This document shows positions 36,714 through 46,746 of a stretch of DNA of 64,000 nucleotides, piece by piece. Source of the stretch: Methylobacterium ajmalii (GTDB lineage: Bacteria; Pseudomonadota; Alphaproteobacteria; Rhizobiales; Beijerinckiaceae); the NCBI RefSeq assembly GCF_016613415.1, contig NZ_JACWCT010000081.1, forward strand, positions 1 through 64,000, in the 5' to 3' direction. Position 1 is the first letter of the stretch. Every line of letters begins with the position of its first letter. The translations under genes were made by a program, and so were the position numbers. The notes below the pieces were generated by a model. That model was not told the DNA's origin and ran no database searches. It saw only the letters and a program-made list of their open reading frames with translations.

Positions 36714-38218
36714 GCCTCGTAGTGGTCGCGCACGAGCCGGTCGAGCAGGCGCACGCCCCAGCCCGAGCCCCAGGAGCGGTTGATCTCGGAGGCCGGCGAG
36801 CCCATCCCGACGCCGGCGATGTCGAGATGGATCCACGGCACGTCGTTGACGTAGCGCTTGAGGAACTGCGCTGCCGTGGCCGAGCCGCCGTGGCGGCCGC
36901 CGGTGTTCTTCATGTCGGCGAACTTCGACTCGATCAGCTTGTCGAAGCCCGGCGCCAGCGGCATCCGCCACACCTTCTCGCCGGTGGCCTCGCCGGCCGC
37001 CGAGAGGCGCTGGGCCAGCTCGTCGTTGTTGGAGAACATGCCGGCGAATTCCTGGCCGAGCGCCACCAGGATCGCGCCGGTCAGGGTCGCGAGGTCGACC
37101 ATGAAGCGGGGCTTGTAGGTCTGCTGGACGTGCCAGAGCACGTCGGCGAGCACCAGGCGCCCTTCCGCGTCGGTGTTGATGATCTCGATCGTCTGGCCCG
37201 ACATCGAGGTGACGATGTCGCCCGGGCGCTGCGCCTTGCCGTCGGGCATGTTCTCGACGAGGCCGATGGCGCCGAGCGCGTTCACCTTGGCCTTGCGGCT
37301 GGCGAGCGCGTGCATCAGGCCGACCACGCAGGCGGCGCCCGCCATGTCGCCCTTCATGTCCTCCATGCCGCCGCTCCCCTTGATGGAGATGCCGCCGGAA
37401 TCGAAGGTCACGCCCTTGCCGATGAAGGCCACCGGCGCCTCGTCGGCGTCCTCGGCCCCGTTCCAGCGCATGATGACGACCCGGGCCTCCTTGGCCGAGC
37501 CCTGCGCGACCGCGAGCAGCGCCCGCATGCCGAGCTTCTTCATGTCCTTCTCGTCGAGGATCTCGATCTCGACGCCGAGCTTCTCCAGCGCCTCGGCGCG
37601 GCGGGCGAACTCTTCCGGGTCGAGGACGTTCGGCGGCTCGTTGACGAGCTCGCGGGCGAGGATCACGCCCTCGGCCAGCCCCTCGGCCCCGCGCAACGCC
37701 TTCTTGAGACCCGCATTCTCCGGCACCAGCAGGGTCAGGCGCCCGGCCCCGCCGGCCTCCTCGCCCTCGGGCGTCTTCTTGCTCTTGTAGCGGTCGAACT
37801 TGTAGGTGCGCAGGCGCGCGCCCAGCGAGAACGCCGCGACCTCGTCCGAGCCCGGGGCGGTGCCGGGCCATTCGAGCACCACCGAGGCCGAACGGCTGCC
37901 GATCTTGCCCGCCGTGAAGCCGCCGAGGGTCGCCCAGTCGCGGGCGGCCTGCTCCTCGCTGCCGGTGCCGACCACCACCAGGCGCTCGGCCGACAGGCCG
38001 GCCGGGGCGGCGATCACGAGGGCGCTCGCGGCCTTGCCCTTGAAGCGCTCGGCGGCGGCGGCCCGCGCCACGAGGTCGGCGGCTCCGGGACCGGCGATCT
38101 CGGCCGCCCGCGGCGACAGGGCGAGGTCCTCGCCCACGAACAGCACGAGGTCGCCGCCGGCCCCGCCGGGCTTGGCCGTCGCGAGGGATTCGATCTCGAT
38201 GCTGATGCCGTCCGCCAT
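36710..38218 (-). CDS. pepA: Leucyl aminopeptidase (M17)
   Basis: A 502-residue cytosolic M17 aminopeptidase with two metal ions. The C-terminal catalytic domain contains [20 protein letters not shown] (metal Lys and Asp), MKGDMAGAA, the family signature [15 protein letters not shown] and the carbonate-binding [19 protein letters not shown] region. The N-terminal regulatory domain (about residues 1-170) is normal. The start is ATG 38218. It is divergent from lptF with a 231-base upstream region, and is translated upstream of the overlapping membrane protein gene. Confidence 0.95.
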   Translation of the reverse strand: MADGISIEIESLATAKPGGAGGDLVLFVGEDLALSPRAAEIAGPGAADLVARAAAAERFKGKAASALVIAAPAGLSAERLVVVGTGSEEQAARDWATLGGFTAGKIGSRSASVVLEWPGTAPGSDEVAAFSLGARLRTYKFDRYKSKKTPEGEEAGGAGRLTLLVPENAGLKKALRGAEGLAEGVILARELVNEPPNVLDPEEFARRAEALEKLGVEIEILDEKDMKKLGMRALLAVAQGSAKEARVVIMRWNGAEDADEAPVAFIGKGVTFDSGGISIKGSGGMEDMKGDMAGAACVVGLMHALASRKAKVNALGAIGLVENMPDGKAQRPGDIVTSMSGQTIEIINTDAEGRLVLADVLWHVQQTYKPRFMVDLATLTGAILVALGQEFAGMFSNNDELAQRLSAAGEATGEKVWRMPLAPGFDKLIESKFADMKNTGGRHGGSATAAQFLKRYVNDVPWIHLDIAGVGMGSPASEINRSWGSGWGVRLLDRLVRDHYEA

Positions 38219-38449
38219 GGCGTTGCTTTCGTCCCGTCTTCTGGATCGCGCGCCTCTCGAGGGGCGCCGCGCCGGTCCTGTGTAGCGGGGGGACGCCCGC
38301 GAGCGCAACGCGGCCGGGTGTGGCGGGCCGACCGCGCCCGCCCGCAAAAGGCCGCACTTCGGGCGCTTGAGGGCAGCCGGTGCTTGTGCGGCCGGCGGGC
38401 GGCGCCTAACCAGCATCGACGCGGGAGGGGGCCCGACCGCAGCCGGCCG

Positions 38450-39622
38450 ATGAAGCAGATCGAGCGATACATCTTCCGCATCGCCCTCGGGGCGTTCCTA
38501 TCGTGCCTGATCGGCCTCACCGGCGTGATCTGGGTGACGCAGGCCCTGCGCGAGCTCGACCTGATCACCGCCAAGGGCCAGACCCTGCTGATCTTCTTCC
38601 TGATCACCGGGCTGTCGCTGCCGACCCTGATCACCGTGATCGCGCCGGTCGCGCTGTTCATCGCGGTGGTCTACGCGCTCAACAAGCTCAACGGCGATTC
38701 CGAGCTGATCGTGATGAGCGCGGCCGGCATGTCGCCGCGCCACCTGATGCGGCCGTTCCTGACGCTGGCGCTGATCGTCAGCGCGGCGATCGGCTTCCTG
38801 ACCATCCAGGTGATGCCGTCGAGCTTCCAGGAGCTGCGCGACGTGCTCACCCGGGTGCGCGGCGACTTCATCGCCAACGTGGTCAAGGAGGGGCAGTTCA
38901 CCAGCCTCGACAGCGGGATCACCTTCCATTTCCGCGAGCGGGCGCCGAACGGGGCGCTGCTCGGCATCTTCATGCAGGACCGGCGCGAGGTGGGTAAGAC
39001 GGTGGTCTACCTCGCCGAGCGCGGCCAGGCGGTCGACCTCGACGGGCAGACCTACCTGGTGCTGGAGAAGGGCAGCATCCACCGCCAGCAGCCCAACAGC
39101 CGGGATTCCTCGATCATCACCTTCCAGCGCTACGCCGTCGACCTCGCGGCCTTCACGCCGCCGGACGCCGACACGATCTACAAGCCGCGCGAGCGCTCAA
39201 CCGTGCAGCTGCTGTTCCCGAACCCGAACGAGACCTACTACAAGCTCACCAAGGGCCGCTTCCGGGCCGAGCTGCACGACAGGCTGTCGTCCTGGCTCTA
39301 TCCCCTGGCCCTCGGCCTGATCGCCTTCGCGGCGCTCGGCGATCCCCGCACCACCCGCCAGGGGCGCGGTCTGGCAGTGGCGGGCGCGATCACCGCCGTG
39401 GTGGCCCTTCGCATCGCGGGCTTCGCCGCCTCGAGCGCGGCGGTGCGCAGCCAGGGCGCCGTCGCGGCGGTCTATCTCGTGCCGCTGCTCGCGATCGTGC
39501 TCTCGCTCGTCGTCGCCACCCAGGGCAACCGGGTGCGGGCCTTCAACGCCGTCGTGGCGGCGCGGCTGCGCCGGCTCTCGGCGGCGCTGCCGGCACGGCG
39601 CCTGCGGATGCGGGCGGGCTGA
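38450..39622 (+). CDS. lptF: LPS export ABC transporter permease LptF
   Basis: A 390-residue inner-membrane permease that, with LptG and the LptB ATPase, drives lipopolysaccharide from the inner membrane to the LptA/LptC bridge. N-terminal helices ([45 protein letters not shown]) are followed by a periplasmic beta-jellyroll domain (about 140-270) and C-terminal helices. The [17 protein letters not shown] segment is the conserved coupling region to LptB. First gene of lptF-lptG-lptD. The start is ATG 38450. Confidence 0.95.
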   Translation: MKQIERYIFRIALGAFLSCLIGLTGVIWVTQALRELDLITAKGQTLLIFFLITGLSLPTLITVIAPVALFIAVVYALNKLNGDSELIVMSAAGMSPRHLMRPFLTLALIVSAAIGFLTIQVMPSSFQELRDVLTRVRGDFIANVVKEGQFTSLDSGITFHFRERAPNGALLGIFMQDRREVGKTVVYLAERGQAVDLDGQTYLVLEKGSIHRQQPNSRDSSIITFQRYAVDLAAFTPPDADTIYKPRERSTVQLLFPNPNETYYKLTKGRFRAELHDRLSSWLYPLALGLIAFAALGDPRTTRQGRGLAVAGAITAVVALRIAGFAASSAAVRSQGAVAAVYLVPLLAIVLSLVVATQGNRVRAFNAVVAARLRRLSAALPARRLRMRAG

Positions 39623-39628
39623 GCCGCC

Positions 39629-40717
39629 ATGCTGATCGGCGTCACGCTCGGCCGCTACCTGGCGGCCCGCTTCCTGCGGATGATCCTGGGGGTCTTCCTC
39701 ACGGTCTTCGCCCTCGTCTACACCCTCGACTTCGTCGAGCTGATGCGCCGGGCCGGCGACGCCGAGGGCGCCTCGGCCGCCGTGATGGCGCGGCTCGCGC
39801 TGTACCGCACCCCGGCGGTGGCCGAGCAGGTCCTGCCCTTCGCGATCCTGTTCGGCGCGATGGCGGCCCTGCTTCAGCTCAGCCGGAAGCTCGAACTGGT
39901 GGTGGCCCGCGCCGCCGGCATCTCGGCGTGGCAGTTCCTGCAGCCCGGCGCGCTGGTGGCGCTCGGCATCGGCGCCTTCACGGTCGGGGTCTACAACCCG
40001 GTCTCGGCCGAGCTGAAGCAGCGCTCGACCGAGATCGAGGCCAAGATCTTCGCCCGCTCGGGCAAGGCCGCCTCCGGCAAGGAGTTGTGGATCCGCCAGC
40101 GCGGCATCGACGGCCAGGCGATCATCCGGGCCGAGACCGCGGTCGAGGGCACGGCGACGCTCGCGGGCGTCATGGTCTTCACTTTCGACGACAGCGGCGC
40201 CTTCACCCAGCAGATGCAGGCGGCCCGCGCCACCCTGCACGACGGCTACTGGGAATTGCAGGACGTGCGCGTGCAGGGGCCGGACCAGGAGCCGCAGAGC
40301 TACGACACCTACCTGATCGCCTCGACGCTCGACCCCTCGCAGGTGCGCCAGCGCTTCACCCCGCCGGAATCCGTGCCTTTCTGGCAACTCACCGAGACGA
40401 TCGCCCGGACCGAGCGGGCGGGACTCGACGCCACGCGCTACCGCCTGCAGTACGACGTGCTCCTGGCGCGGCCGGTGCTGTTCCTGGCGATGGTGCTGGT
40501 CGCGGCATCGGTTTCTTTAAGGTTCTTCCGCTTTGGTGGCATCGGCAAGATGGTGCTCGGCGGCGTCGCGGCGGGCTTCGTGCTCTACGTGGCACGGCAG
40601 GTGATGGAGGGCCTAGGAGCCTCTGGATTGGTCGCCGCGCCGGTGGCGGCGTGGTTCCCGGCCGTGGTAGGGAGTCTTCTCGGAACGCTCGCGCTTCTGC
40701 ACCTGGAGGACGGCTGA
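39629..40717 (+). CDS. lptG: LPS export ABC transporter permease LptG
   Basis: A 362-residue partner of LptF with the same layout: N-terminal membrane helices (FLRMILGVFLTVFALVYTLDFVELM), the LSRKLELVVARAAGIS coupling helix region, a periplasmic domain, and C-terminal helices (VLFLAMVLVAASVSLRFFRFGGIG). It begins six bases after lptF and overlaps lptD by one base at its stop. Confidence 0.95.
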   Translation: MLIGVTLGRYLAARFLRMILGVFLTVFALVYTLDFVELMRRAGDAEGASAAVMARLALYRTPAVAEQVLPFAILFGAMAALLQLSRKLELVVARAAGISAWQFLQPGALVALGIGAFTVGVYNPVSAELKQRSTEIEAKIFARSGKAASGKELWIRQRGIDGQAIIRAETAVEGTATLAGVMVFTFDDSGAFTQQMQAARATLHDGYWELQDVRVQGPDQEPQSYDTYLIASTLDPSQVRQRFTPPESVPFWQLTETIARTERAGLDATRYRLQYDVLLARPVLFLAMVLVAASVSLRFFRFGGIGKMVLGGVAAGFVLYVARQVMEGLGASGLVAAPVAAWFPAVVGSLLGTLALLHLEDG

Positions 40718-43386
40718 TGCCCACCCTCCGGCAAGGCGGCACGGGCATAGCGGGTGCAGGGATGGGTCGAGTCGTGCGTAAGGCCGCGGGTGCCGCGGTC
40801 ACGGGATCCCTGACGGTTCTGCTAGCGGCCGCCGTGACGGTGGGCGCGAGCGAGCCCGCGCGTGCGCAGGGCACGCTGAACGACCGCCTGGCGGCGCGCA
40901 CCGCCAAGAATCAGGACAAGCCCGGGGCCGGAGGCGAGCGCCTGCTCGTCGAGGCCAAGGAGCTCGTCTACGACAACGACAAGAACACGGTCTCGGCGGT
41001 CGGCAATGCCGAGCTGCATTACGGGCCGCGCACGCTGCTCGCCGACCGCGTCCGCTACGACCGCAACACCGGCCGGGTCTTCGCCGAGGGCAACGTCCGC
41101 CTCACCGACGAGACCGGCTCGGTCGTGACCGGCGACAAGATGGAGCTGACCGACGACTTCAAGTCCGGCTTCATCGACTCGCTGCGCGTCCAGCAGACCA
41201 TCGAGCAGCGCGGCCGCCCGGCCCGGGTGCGGTTCTCCGCCCCGCGGGCGGAACGGATCGCGGGCGAGACCACGACCTTCGAGTACGGCACCTACACGGC
41301 CTGCGAGCCGTGCAAGGACCACCCCGAGCGCCCGCCGCTGTGGCAGGTCAAGGCGGCGCGGATCATCCACAACAACGAGGAGCGCCGGATCTACTACGAG
41401 GATTCCTACCTCGAAGTGGCCGGGATCCCGATCGCCTACCTGCCCTACTTCTACTCGCCCGACCCGACGGTGCGGCGCGACACCGGCTTCCTGGCGCCGC
41501 ACTTCGTCTCCTCGAACGTGCTCGGCTACGGCATCGGCACGCCGTTCTTCTGGAACATTGCGCCCGATTACGACCTTACGATCGAGCCGACCTTCCTGTC
41601 GAAGCAAGGTGTGCTCGGCCAGGCCGAGTGGCGCCAGCGGCTGGCCAACGGCTTCTACAACGTCCGCGTCAGCGGCATCTTCCAGTCGACCCCGAGCGCG
41701 TTCCTGCCCGGCCCCCTCGGCTCGGGCGACCGCGACTTCCGCGGCTCGATCGAATCGGCCGGCCAGTTCTACCTCGCCCCGAACTGGCGTGCGGGATGGG
41801 ACGTCGTCGGCGTCACCGACAAGTGGTTCCTCGACAACTACCGCATCCGCAACCAGACGATCAGCACGGACTACTTCCGCGAGGCGGTCTCGACCGCCTT
41901 CCTGATCGGCCAGGGCGACCGTTCGTGGTTCGAGGCGCGGGGCTACTACTTCAAGGGCCTGTCGACCTTCGACTGGCAGAAGCAGCAGCCGATCGTCGCC
42001 CCGGTGATCGACTACGACAAGCGCCGGGACGGGCCCGATCCGATCGGCGGCGAGGTGCGGTTCCAGGCGAACTTCACCCACCTGTCGCGGGACGCGACCC
42101 AGTACACCCAGATCCCGCGCACCGGCACCTACCTGCTCAGCCCGAGCGTCAACGGGATCACCTTCCCGCTCTACAGCACCTGCTCGGTGTTCGAGCGCGG
42201 GCAGTGCCTGGTGAGCGGGCTTGCCGGCGACACCACCCGGGCGACCGCCCAGGTGTCGTGGCGGCGCACCTTCACGGACGAGTTCGGCCAGCGCTGGCAG
42301 CCCTTCGCCTACCTGCGCGGCGACGCCTTCTTCGTGAACCCGAACACGACCGGCTTCCAGAACCCGGAAGTCAGCAACCTGTTCTCGCCCGACTCGAACT
42401 TCTCCGGCCGGGTGATGCCGGCGGTCGGGCTCGAGTACCGCTATCCGTTCGTCGCCGATTTCGGGCCGCTCGGCGTGCACACCATCTCGCCGGTGGCCCA
42501 GGTCATCGCGCGGCCGAGCGAGACCCATATCGGGCGGCTCCCCAACGAGGACGCCCAGAGCCTCGTCTTCGACGACACCTCGCTGTTCGCCTGGGACAAG
42601 TTCTCCGGCTACGACCGGGTCGAGGGCGGCGTGCGCGCCAACCTGGGCGCCGAGTACTCGATCACCGGCCGCAACGGCTTCTACCTGAACGCGATGGCCG
42701 GCGAGTCGATCGCGATCGCGGGCGTGAACTCGTTCCGCCGCGGCGACATCGCCAATGTCGGCCGCGATTCGGGCCTCGAGCAGACCCGCTCGGACTTCGT
42801 CACCCGCTTCCAGGTCTCGCCGAACCAGAACATCAGCTTCATCACCCGGGCGCGGTTCGACAACGACACTTTCGCGATGAAGCGCCTCGAAGCCGGCATC
42901 ACCGCCAAGTTCGCGCCGTTCCTGCCGCTCGAGGGCTCGCTGATCTACGCCCGCTACGCGGCGCAGCCCGAGCTCGGCTTCGATCGCCGTCGCGAAGGCC
43001 TGCAGGCCTCGGCGCTCTACAACATCACCCCGAACTGGTTCGTCACCGGCTCGGTGCTGTTCGACCTATCGCACTACCTCCAGGTGCGCGAGTTCTACGC
43101 CACTGCCGCGCAGTCCTACTTCCTCAACCCGGTCGGCACGGCACCGATCTACGACAAGTCCGACAAGTTCTACGTCTCCTCGTCGGGCTTCGGCTTCGGC
43201 TACCGCGACGAGTGCACGACGATCTCGCTCAACTACCTGTCTTCTCCGATCGAGACGGCGGCGGGCCTGCGCGAGCGCAACCAGACCTTCCTGCTCAGGA
43301 TCGAGCTGCGCACCCTCGGCGAGGCGAACTTCCGGCAGAACCTCAGCACCTCCACGACGGCGGACGGCATCGCCACGGCGCGGTGA
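40717..43386 (+). CDS. lptD: LPS assembly outer-membrane protein LptD
   Basis: An 889-residue outer-membrane component that inserts LPS in the outer leaflet with LptE. It has a signal peptide (about residues 20-50, ending PARAQG), the periplasmic OstA/jellyroll domain (about 65-170, LLVEAKELVYDNDKNTVSAVGNA), then a large beta-barrel with AYLPYFYSPDPTVRRDTGFLAP and many aromatic-girdle strands to the C-terminus. It starts at ATG 40717, overlapping lptG. In many alphaproteobacteria surA follows; here it does not. Confidence 0.93.
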   Translation: MPTLRQGGTGIAGAGMGRVVRKAAGAAVTGSLTVLLAAAVTVGASEPARAQGTLNDRLAARTAKNQDKPGAGGERLLVEAKELVYDNDKNTVSAVGNAELHYGPRTLLADRVRYDRNTGRVFAEGNVRLTDETGSVVTGDKMELTDDFKSGFIDSLRVQQTIEQRGRPARVRFSAPRAERIAGETTTFEYGTYTACEPCKDHPERPPLWQVKAARIIHNNEERRIYYEDSYLEVAGIPIAYLPYFYSPDPTVRRDTGFLAPHFVSSNVLGYGIGTPFFWNIAPDYDLTIEPTFLSKQGVLGQAEWRQRLANGFYNVRVSGIFQSTPSAFLPGPLGSGDRDFRGSIESAGQFYLAPNWRAGWDVVGVTDKWFLDNYRIRNQTISTDYFREAVSTAFLIGQGDRSWFEARGYYFKGLSTFDWQKQQPIVAPVIDYDKRRDGPDPIGGEVRFQANFTHLSRDATQYTQIPRTGTYLLSPSVNGITFPLYSTCSVFERGQCLVSGLAGDTTRATAQVSWRRTFTDEFGQRWQPFAYLRGDAFFVNPNTTGFQNPEVSNLFSPDSNFSGRVMPAVGLEYRYPFVADFGPLGVHTISPVAQVIARPSETHIGRLPNEDAQSLVFDDTSLFAWDKFSGYDRVEGGVRANLGAEYSITGRNGFYLNAMAGESIAIAGVNSFRRGDIANVGRDSGLEQTRSDFVTRFQVSPNQNISFITRARFDNDTFAMKRLEAGITAKFAPFLPLEGSLIYARYAAQPELGFDRRREGLQASALYNITPNWFVTGSVLFDLSHYLQVREFYATAAQSYFLNPVGTAPIYDKSDKFYVSSSGFGFGYRDECTTISLNYLSSPIETAAGLRERNQTFLLRIELRTLGEANFRQNLSTSTTADGIATAR

Positions 43387-43423
43387 CGGGTTGCCGGCGC
43401 CTGCCCTTCCGGCGGGCGCTCGC

Positions 43424-43490
43424 CCGGCGGGAGCGCTTGGCCGGCAGGAGCGGTTAGCCGGCAAGAGCGCTTGCCCGACGGGAGCCGGGA
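43424..43490. repeat. 17-bp tandem repeats between lptD and pdxA
   Basis: About four consecutive 17-base units of the form CCGGC(A/G)(G/A)GAGCG(C/G)TTGG: 43424-43440, 43441-43457, 43458-43474 and a degenerate one from 43475. A unit of 17 is not a multiple of three, so this is not a coding repeat. It fills the place where surA would be expected. Confidence 0.7.
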
Positions 43491-43551
43491 TGCGATGGCG
43501 CGCTGGACGAACCTGCGCCACGGCGCGCCGCCACGGACGGGGATCCCCGCG

Positions 43552-44574
43552 ATGACCACAGCCCTCGCGCTGACACAGGGCGATCCGGCCGGGATCGGGC
43601 CCGAGATCACCCTGCGGGCCTGGCTCGCCCGCGAGGAGCACGGCCTGGCGCCGTTCTTCGTCATCGGCGACCCGGAGTTCCTCGGATCGATCGCGGCCCG
43701 CCTCGGCTTCGCCGTGCCGCTCGTCGCGGTCGAGCCCGAAGAGGCGGCGGCCGCCTTCGCCCGGGCCCTGCCGGTGGTGCGGCTGCCGGGCGGGCTCACC
43801 GTCGCGGCGGAGCCGGGACAGCCCGATCCGGCGAGCGCCGCCGGCACCCTCGCGTCGATCGACGAGGCGGTGCGGCTGGTCCAGGCCGGCCGGGCGCCCG
43901 CCCTCGTCACCAACCCGATCGCCAAGCACGTCCTGTACGAGGCGGGCTTCCGCCATCCGGGCCATACCGAATACCTCGCGGCGCTCGCCGCCGCGCCCGG
44001 CGCGGCCCCGCCGACGGCCGTGATGCTGCTGTGGTCGGAGGACCTGGCGGTGGTGCCGGTGACGATCCACGTCGCGCTGCGCCGGGTGCCGGACCTACTG
44101 ACCGCCGACCTCGTGGTCGAGACCGCCCGCATCGTCGACCGCGACCTGCGGAGCCGCTTCGGCTTGGCCGCTCCGCGCCTCGTGCTCGCCGGGCTCAACC
44201 CGCATGCCGGCGAGGCCGGCACCATGGGCACCGAGGACCGCGACGTGCTCGCTCCCGCGGTCGAGCGGCTGCGGGCGGAGGGCATCGCGATCACCGGGCC
44301 GCACCCGGCCGACACGCTGTTCCACGCCCGGGCGCGCGCGACCTACGACGTCGCGCTCGCCCCGACCCACGACCAGGCCCTGATCCCGATCAAGACGCTG
44401 GCCTTCGACGAGGGCGTGAACGTCACCCTCGGGCTGCCGTTCCTGCGCACCTCGCCGGACCACGGCACCGCCTTCGACATCGCCGGCAAGGGGCTCGCCA
44501 TGCCCGACAGCCTGATCGCGGCGCTGAAGCTCGCGGGCCGACTGACGCGAGCCCAGGATGGAGTTGCCGCGTGA
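43552..44574 (+). CDS. pdxA: 4-hydroxythreonine-4-phosphate dehydrogenase
   Basis: A 340-residue NAD-dependent dehydrogenase of pyridoxal phosphate biosynthesis, oxidising 4-phosphohydroxy-threonine. Family stretches are [18 protein letters not shown] (about residues 7-24), [27 protein letters not shown] (with a metal-ligand histidine), the [14 protein letters not shown] stretch, [15 protein letters not shown] and [18 protein letters not shown] 43552 puts the TQGDPAG motif at the expected place. An in-frame ATG at 43495 is possible. rsmA overlaps its stop (GTGA). Confidence 0.94.
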   Translation: MTTALALTQGDPAGIGPEITLRAWLAREEHGLAPFFVIGDPEFLGSIAARLGFAVPLVAVEPEEAAAAFARALPVVRLPGGLTVAAEPGQPDPASAAGTLASIDEAVRLVQAGRAPALVTNPIAKHVLYEAGFRHPGHTEYLAALAAAPGAAPPTAVMLLWSEDLAVVPVTIHVALRRVPDLLTADLVVETARIVDRDLRSRFGLAAPRLVLAGLNPHAGEAGTMGTEDRDVLAPAVERLRAEGIAITGPHPADTLFHARARATYDVALAPTHDQALIPIKTLAFDEGVNVTLGLPFLRTSPDHGTAFDIAGKGLAMPDSLIAALKLAGRLTRAQDGVAA

Positions 44575-45407
44575 GCGCCCCGGACGGCCTGCCGCCCCTG
44601 CGAGAGGTGGTACAGGCGCACGACCTGATGCCGCGCCGCTCGCTCGGCCAGAATTTCCTGTTCGACCTGAACCTCACCGGCCGGATCGCCCGCTCGTCGG
44701 GGCCGCTCGACGGGGTGACGGTGGTCGAGGTCGGCCCCGGCCCCGGCGGCCTGACCCGGGCGCTCCTGATGCACGGCGCCGCCAAGGTGATCGCGGTCGA
44801 GCGCGACCCCCGCGCCCTGCCGGCGCTCGCCGAGATCGCCGCGCATTATCCCGGCCGCCTCGAGGTGGTGGAGGCCGACGCGCTGGAATTCGACCCCCGC
44901 CCGCTGATCGGCGAGGGACCGGCCCGGATCGTCGCGAACCTCCCCTACAACGTCGGCACGCAGCTCCTCACCGGCTGGCTGACCCAGGAGGCCTGGCCGC
45001 CCTGGTGGGACTCGCTGACCCTGATGTTCCAGCGCGAGGTCGCCGAGCGCATCGTCGCCGACGAGAGCGACCGGGCGAATTACGGCCGGCTCGGCGTCCT
45101 GTGCGGTTGGCGTACGCGAGGACAGATCCTGTTCGACGTGCCGCCTGCCGCCTTCGTGCCGCCGCCGAAGGTGACCTCGAGCGTGGTGCGGCTGGTGCCG
45201 AGACCCGAGCCCCTGCCCTGCCGGGTCCGGGCCCTCGAAACCGTGACCGGCGCCGCCTTCGGCCAGCGCCGCAAGATGCTGCGCCAGAGCCTGAAGGGCG
45301 CGACCCCCGACCCCGCCCCCCTGCTCGCCGCCGCCGGCATCCCGGAGACGGCCCGGGCCGAGGAGGTGCCGGTGGCGGGATTCGTGGCGATGGCCCAGGC
45401 GCTCTGA
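44571..45407 (+). CDS. rsmA: 16S rRNA dimethyladenosine transferase
   Basis: A 278-residue KsgA/RsmA that dimethylates two adjacent adenosines near the 3' end of 16S rRNA. Motifs: [17 protein letters not shown] (about 25-41), SAM motif [16 protein letters not shown] (about 52-67), [14 protein letters not shown], and the catalytic motif [14 protein letters not shown] (about 122-135). The C-terminal domain has [14 protein letters not shown]. It starts with GTG at 44571, overlapping pdxA. Also known as ksgA. Confidence 0.95.
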   Translation: MSAPDGLPPLREVVQAHDLMPRRSLGQNFLFDLNLTGRIARSSGPLDGVTVVEVGPGPGGLTRALLMHGAAKVIAVERDPRALPALAEIAAHYPGRLEVVEADALEFDPRPLIGEGPARIVANLPYNVGTQLLTGWLTQEAWPPWWDSLTLMFQREVAERIVADESDRANYGRLGVLCGWRTRGQILFDVPPAAFVPPPKVTSSVVRLVPRPEPLPCRVRALETVTGAAFGQRRKMLRQSLKGATPDPAPLLAAAGIPETARAEEVPVAGFVAMAQAL

Positions 45408-45476
45408 CGCCCGAGCCTTCGGAAACGCCAAGCCTTCGGAAACGCCAAGCCTTCGGGAACGCCAAACCTTCGAGAT
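45408..45476. repeat. 17-bp tandem repeats downstream of rsmA
   Basis: Four head-to-tail units of CGCCAAGCCTTCGGAAA: an 18-base first unit (45408-45425), then 17-base units at 45426-45442, 45443-45459 and a diverged 45460-45476. They start right after the rsmA stop. Non-coding. Confidence 0.8.
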
Positions 45477-45489
45477 GCGACCGAACGCG

Positions 45490-45523
45490 AAAAAGCCCCC
45501 GATCCAGGCCGGATCGAGGGCTT
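45490..45523 (-). terminator. Intrinsic terminator of the Tim44-like gene
   Basis: On the minus strand the stem AAGCCCTCGATCC/GGATCGGGGGCTT has a 5-base loop and is followed by a T-run (TTTTT counted with the stem end), the classical intrinsic terminator. It lies about 40 bases after the Tim44-like stop. On the plus strand the same stem could also end the lpt-rsmA transcripts, but without a T-run. Confidence 0.85.
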
Positions 45524-45565
45524 CGCGAAGGTAGCGGGGAGCGTGGCTCCCCGCACGATCGACCG

Positions 45566-46543
45566 TTATCGCGTCTGCTGGATGGCCGAAACCACCCATT
45601 GGCCGCCGCGCTCGCGCAGGAACGTCCAGACCTCGGTCGCCTCGGGCGGGTTGGTCTCGACGACCTTGCCGCTGGCGCGCTCGATCAGCGCATCGCGCAG
45701 GGTGTAGCGCATCGCCACGGTGGCATAGTCGACCGGGCCCTCGCGCCAGGCCTCGGCAAGGTCGCCCTGCTGCAGCTTCACGTCGGCGATCTTGTTGACC
45801 ACGCCGCGGGCGGTGTTGGCACGGATCTCCTCACCGAAGTAGCCGAACATCTCCGGCGTCGTCAGGCGCCGCAGGGTGGCGGCGTCCTCGGCGCCATAGG
45901 CGAGCTGGACCTGGGTGAGGGTGCGCTCGAAGGCGTCGAAATCCTGCGGGCCGATGCCGACCTCGTCGCGCTTGGGCGGACGGGCCTGCTGGGCCGCGGC
46001 GCCACCGCCGAGCATGCCGCCCAGACCGCCACCGAGGCCGCCCGTGTTGCCGCCCATGCCGCCGAGCGGGCCACCGGAGGCCGGTCCGCTGCGGTTGTAA
46101 GCACCCGCCATGGCCGGCTCGGCCCGGCGGCGGCGCAGGAAGCGCATCACCAGCACGACCGCGCCGACGAGCAGGCCGACCTGGATCAGCAGGCCGAGGA
46201 AGGACGCGATGCCGCCGAGGCCGCCAAAGAAGCCGCCGCCGATCAGCGCACCGAGCAGGCCGGCGCCGAGCAGGCCGGCGAAGAAGCCGCCGCCGAAGCG
46301 CCGCGCCGGGGCGGCGGGGGCGCCCATCGGCGAGCCGGGCTGGGTCATCGAGCGCTGCATCGGCGCGGGGGCACCGGGGGCGGTCGTGGTCGGGGCCGGC
46401 GCCGAATAGGTGCGGGAGCCGCGCGATCCCATCGAGGAGCCGCTGCCGGGACGCGCCTCGCCGGCCGTCGCCGCCACGGCCATCAGGGCCGCGAGGCCGA
46501 AGGCTGCAACCGTCCGGCGGCCGCGGGTGAAGGTGGTCATCAT
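45566..46543 (-). CDS. Tim44-like domain protein
   Basis: A 325-residue protein. It has an N-terminal signal-like helix (AAFGLAALMAVAATAGEARP), a Gly/Ser/Pro-rich low-complexity stretch, a hydrophobic segment (about residues 85-130, FFAGLLGAGLLGALIGGG and following) and another Gly-rich linker. The C-terminal Tim44-like domain (about 195-325) shows DFDAFERTLTQVQLAYGAEDAATLRRLTTPEM and VVSAIQQ. Bacterial Tim44 proteins are membrane-attached; their role is not settled. The start is ATG 46543, with a second ATG directly after it. Confidence 0.88.
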   Translation of the reverse strand: MMTTFTRGRRTVAAFGLAALMAVAATAGEARPGSGSSMGSRGSRTYSAPAPTTTAPGAPAPMQRSMTQPGSPMGAPAAPARRFGGGFFAGLLGAGLLGALIGGGFFGGLGGIASFLGLLIQVGLLVGAVVLVMRFLRRRRAEPAMAGAYNRSGPASGGPLGGMGGNTGGLGGGLGGMLGGGAAAQQARPPKRDEVGIGPQDFDAFERTLTQVQLAYGAEDAATLRRLTTPEMFGYFGEEIRANTARGVVNKIADVKLQQGDLAEAWREGPVDYATVAMRYTLRDALIERASGKVVETNPPEATEVWTFLRERGGQWVVSAIQQTR

Positions 46544-46746
46544 CGGTTCGTCTCGCCTCGTGCCATCACCAGTTGGGGCGCCGTCCAGGGGGCGGGGTCC
46601 TGCCCCCGCCACGCATATGGGGATGCGGGCGACGCAGTAGAAGGGAGGACTCGCCCCGGATGCCGTCCTGGTCATCACTACACAGGATGAAAAGTCACCG
46701 ATCGGCGCCAGATCTGCCAAGCGATAAATTTTTGATCTGACGGGGA

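Noticed and set aside
34325..39622. Very long plus-strand open frame (1765 codons) ending in lptF
   Set aside because: It runs antisense through fadD and pepA, which have clear family motifs. Only the last 390 codons (lptF) are real. The rest is an artefact of high GC.
43424..43490. Possible CRISPR array from short tandem repeats
   Set aside because: The units are contiguous 17-mers without spacers, and there are no cas genes.
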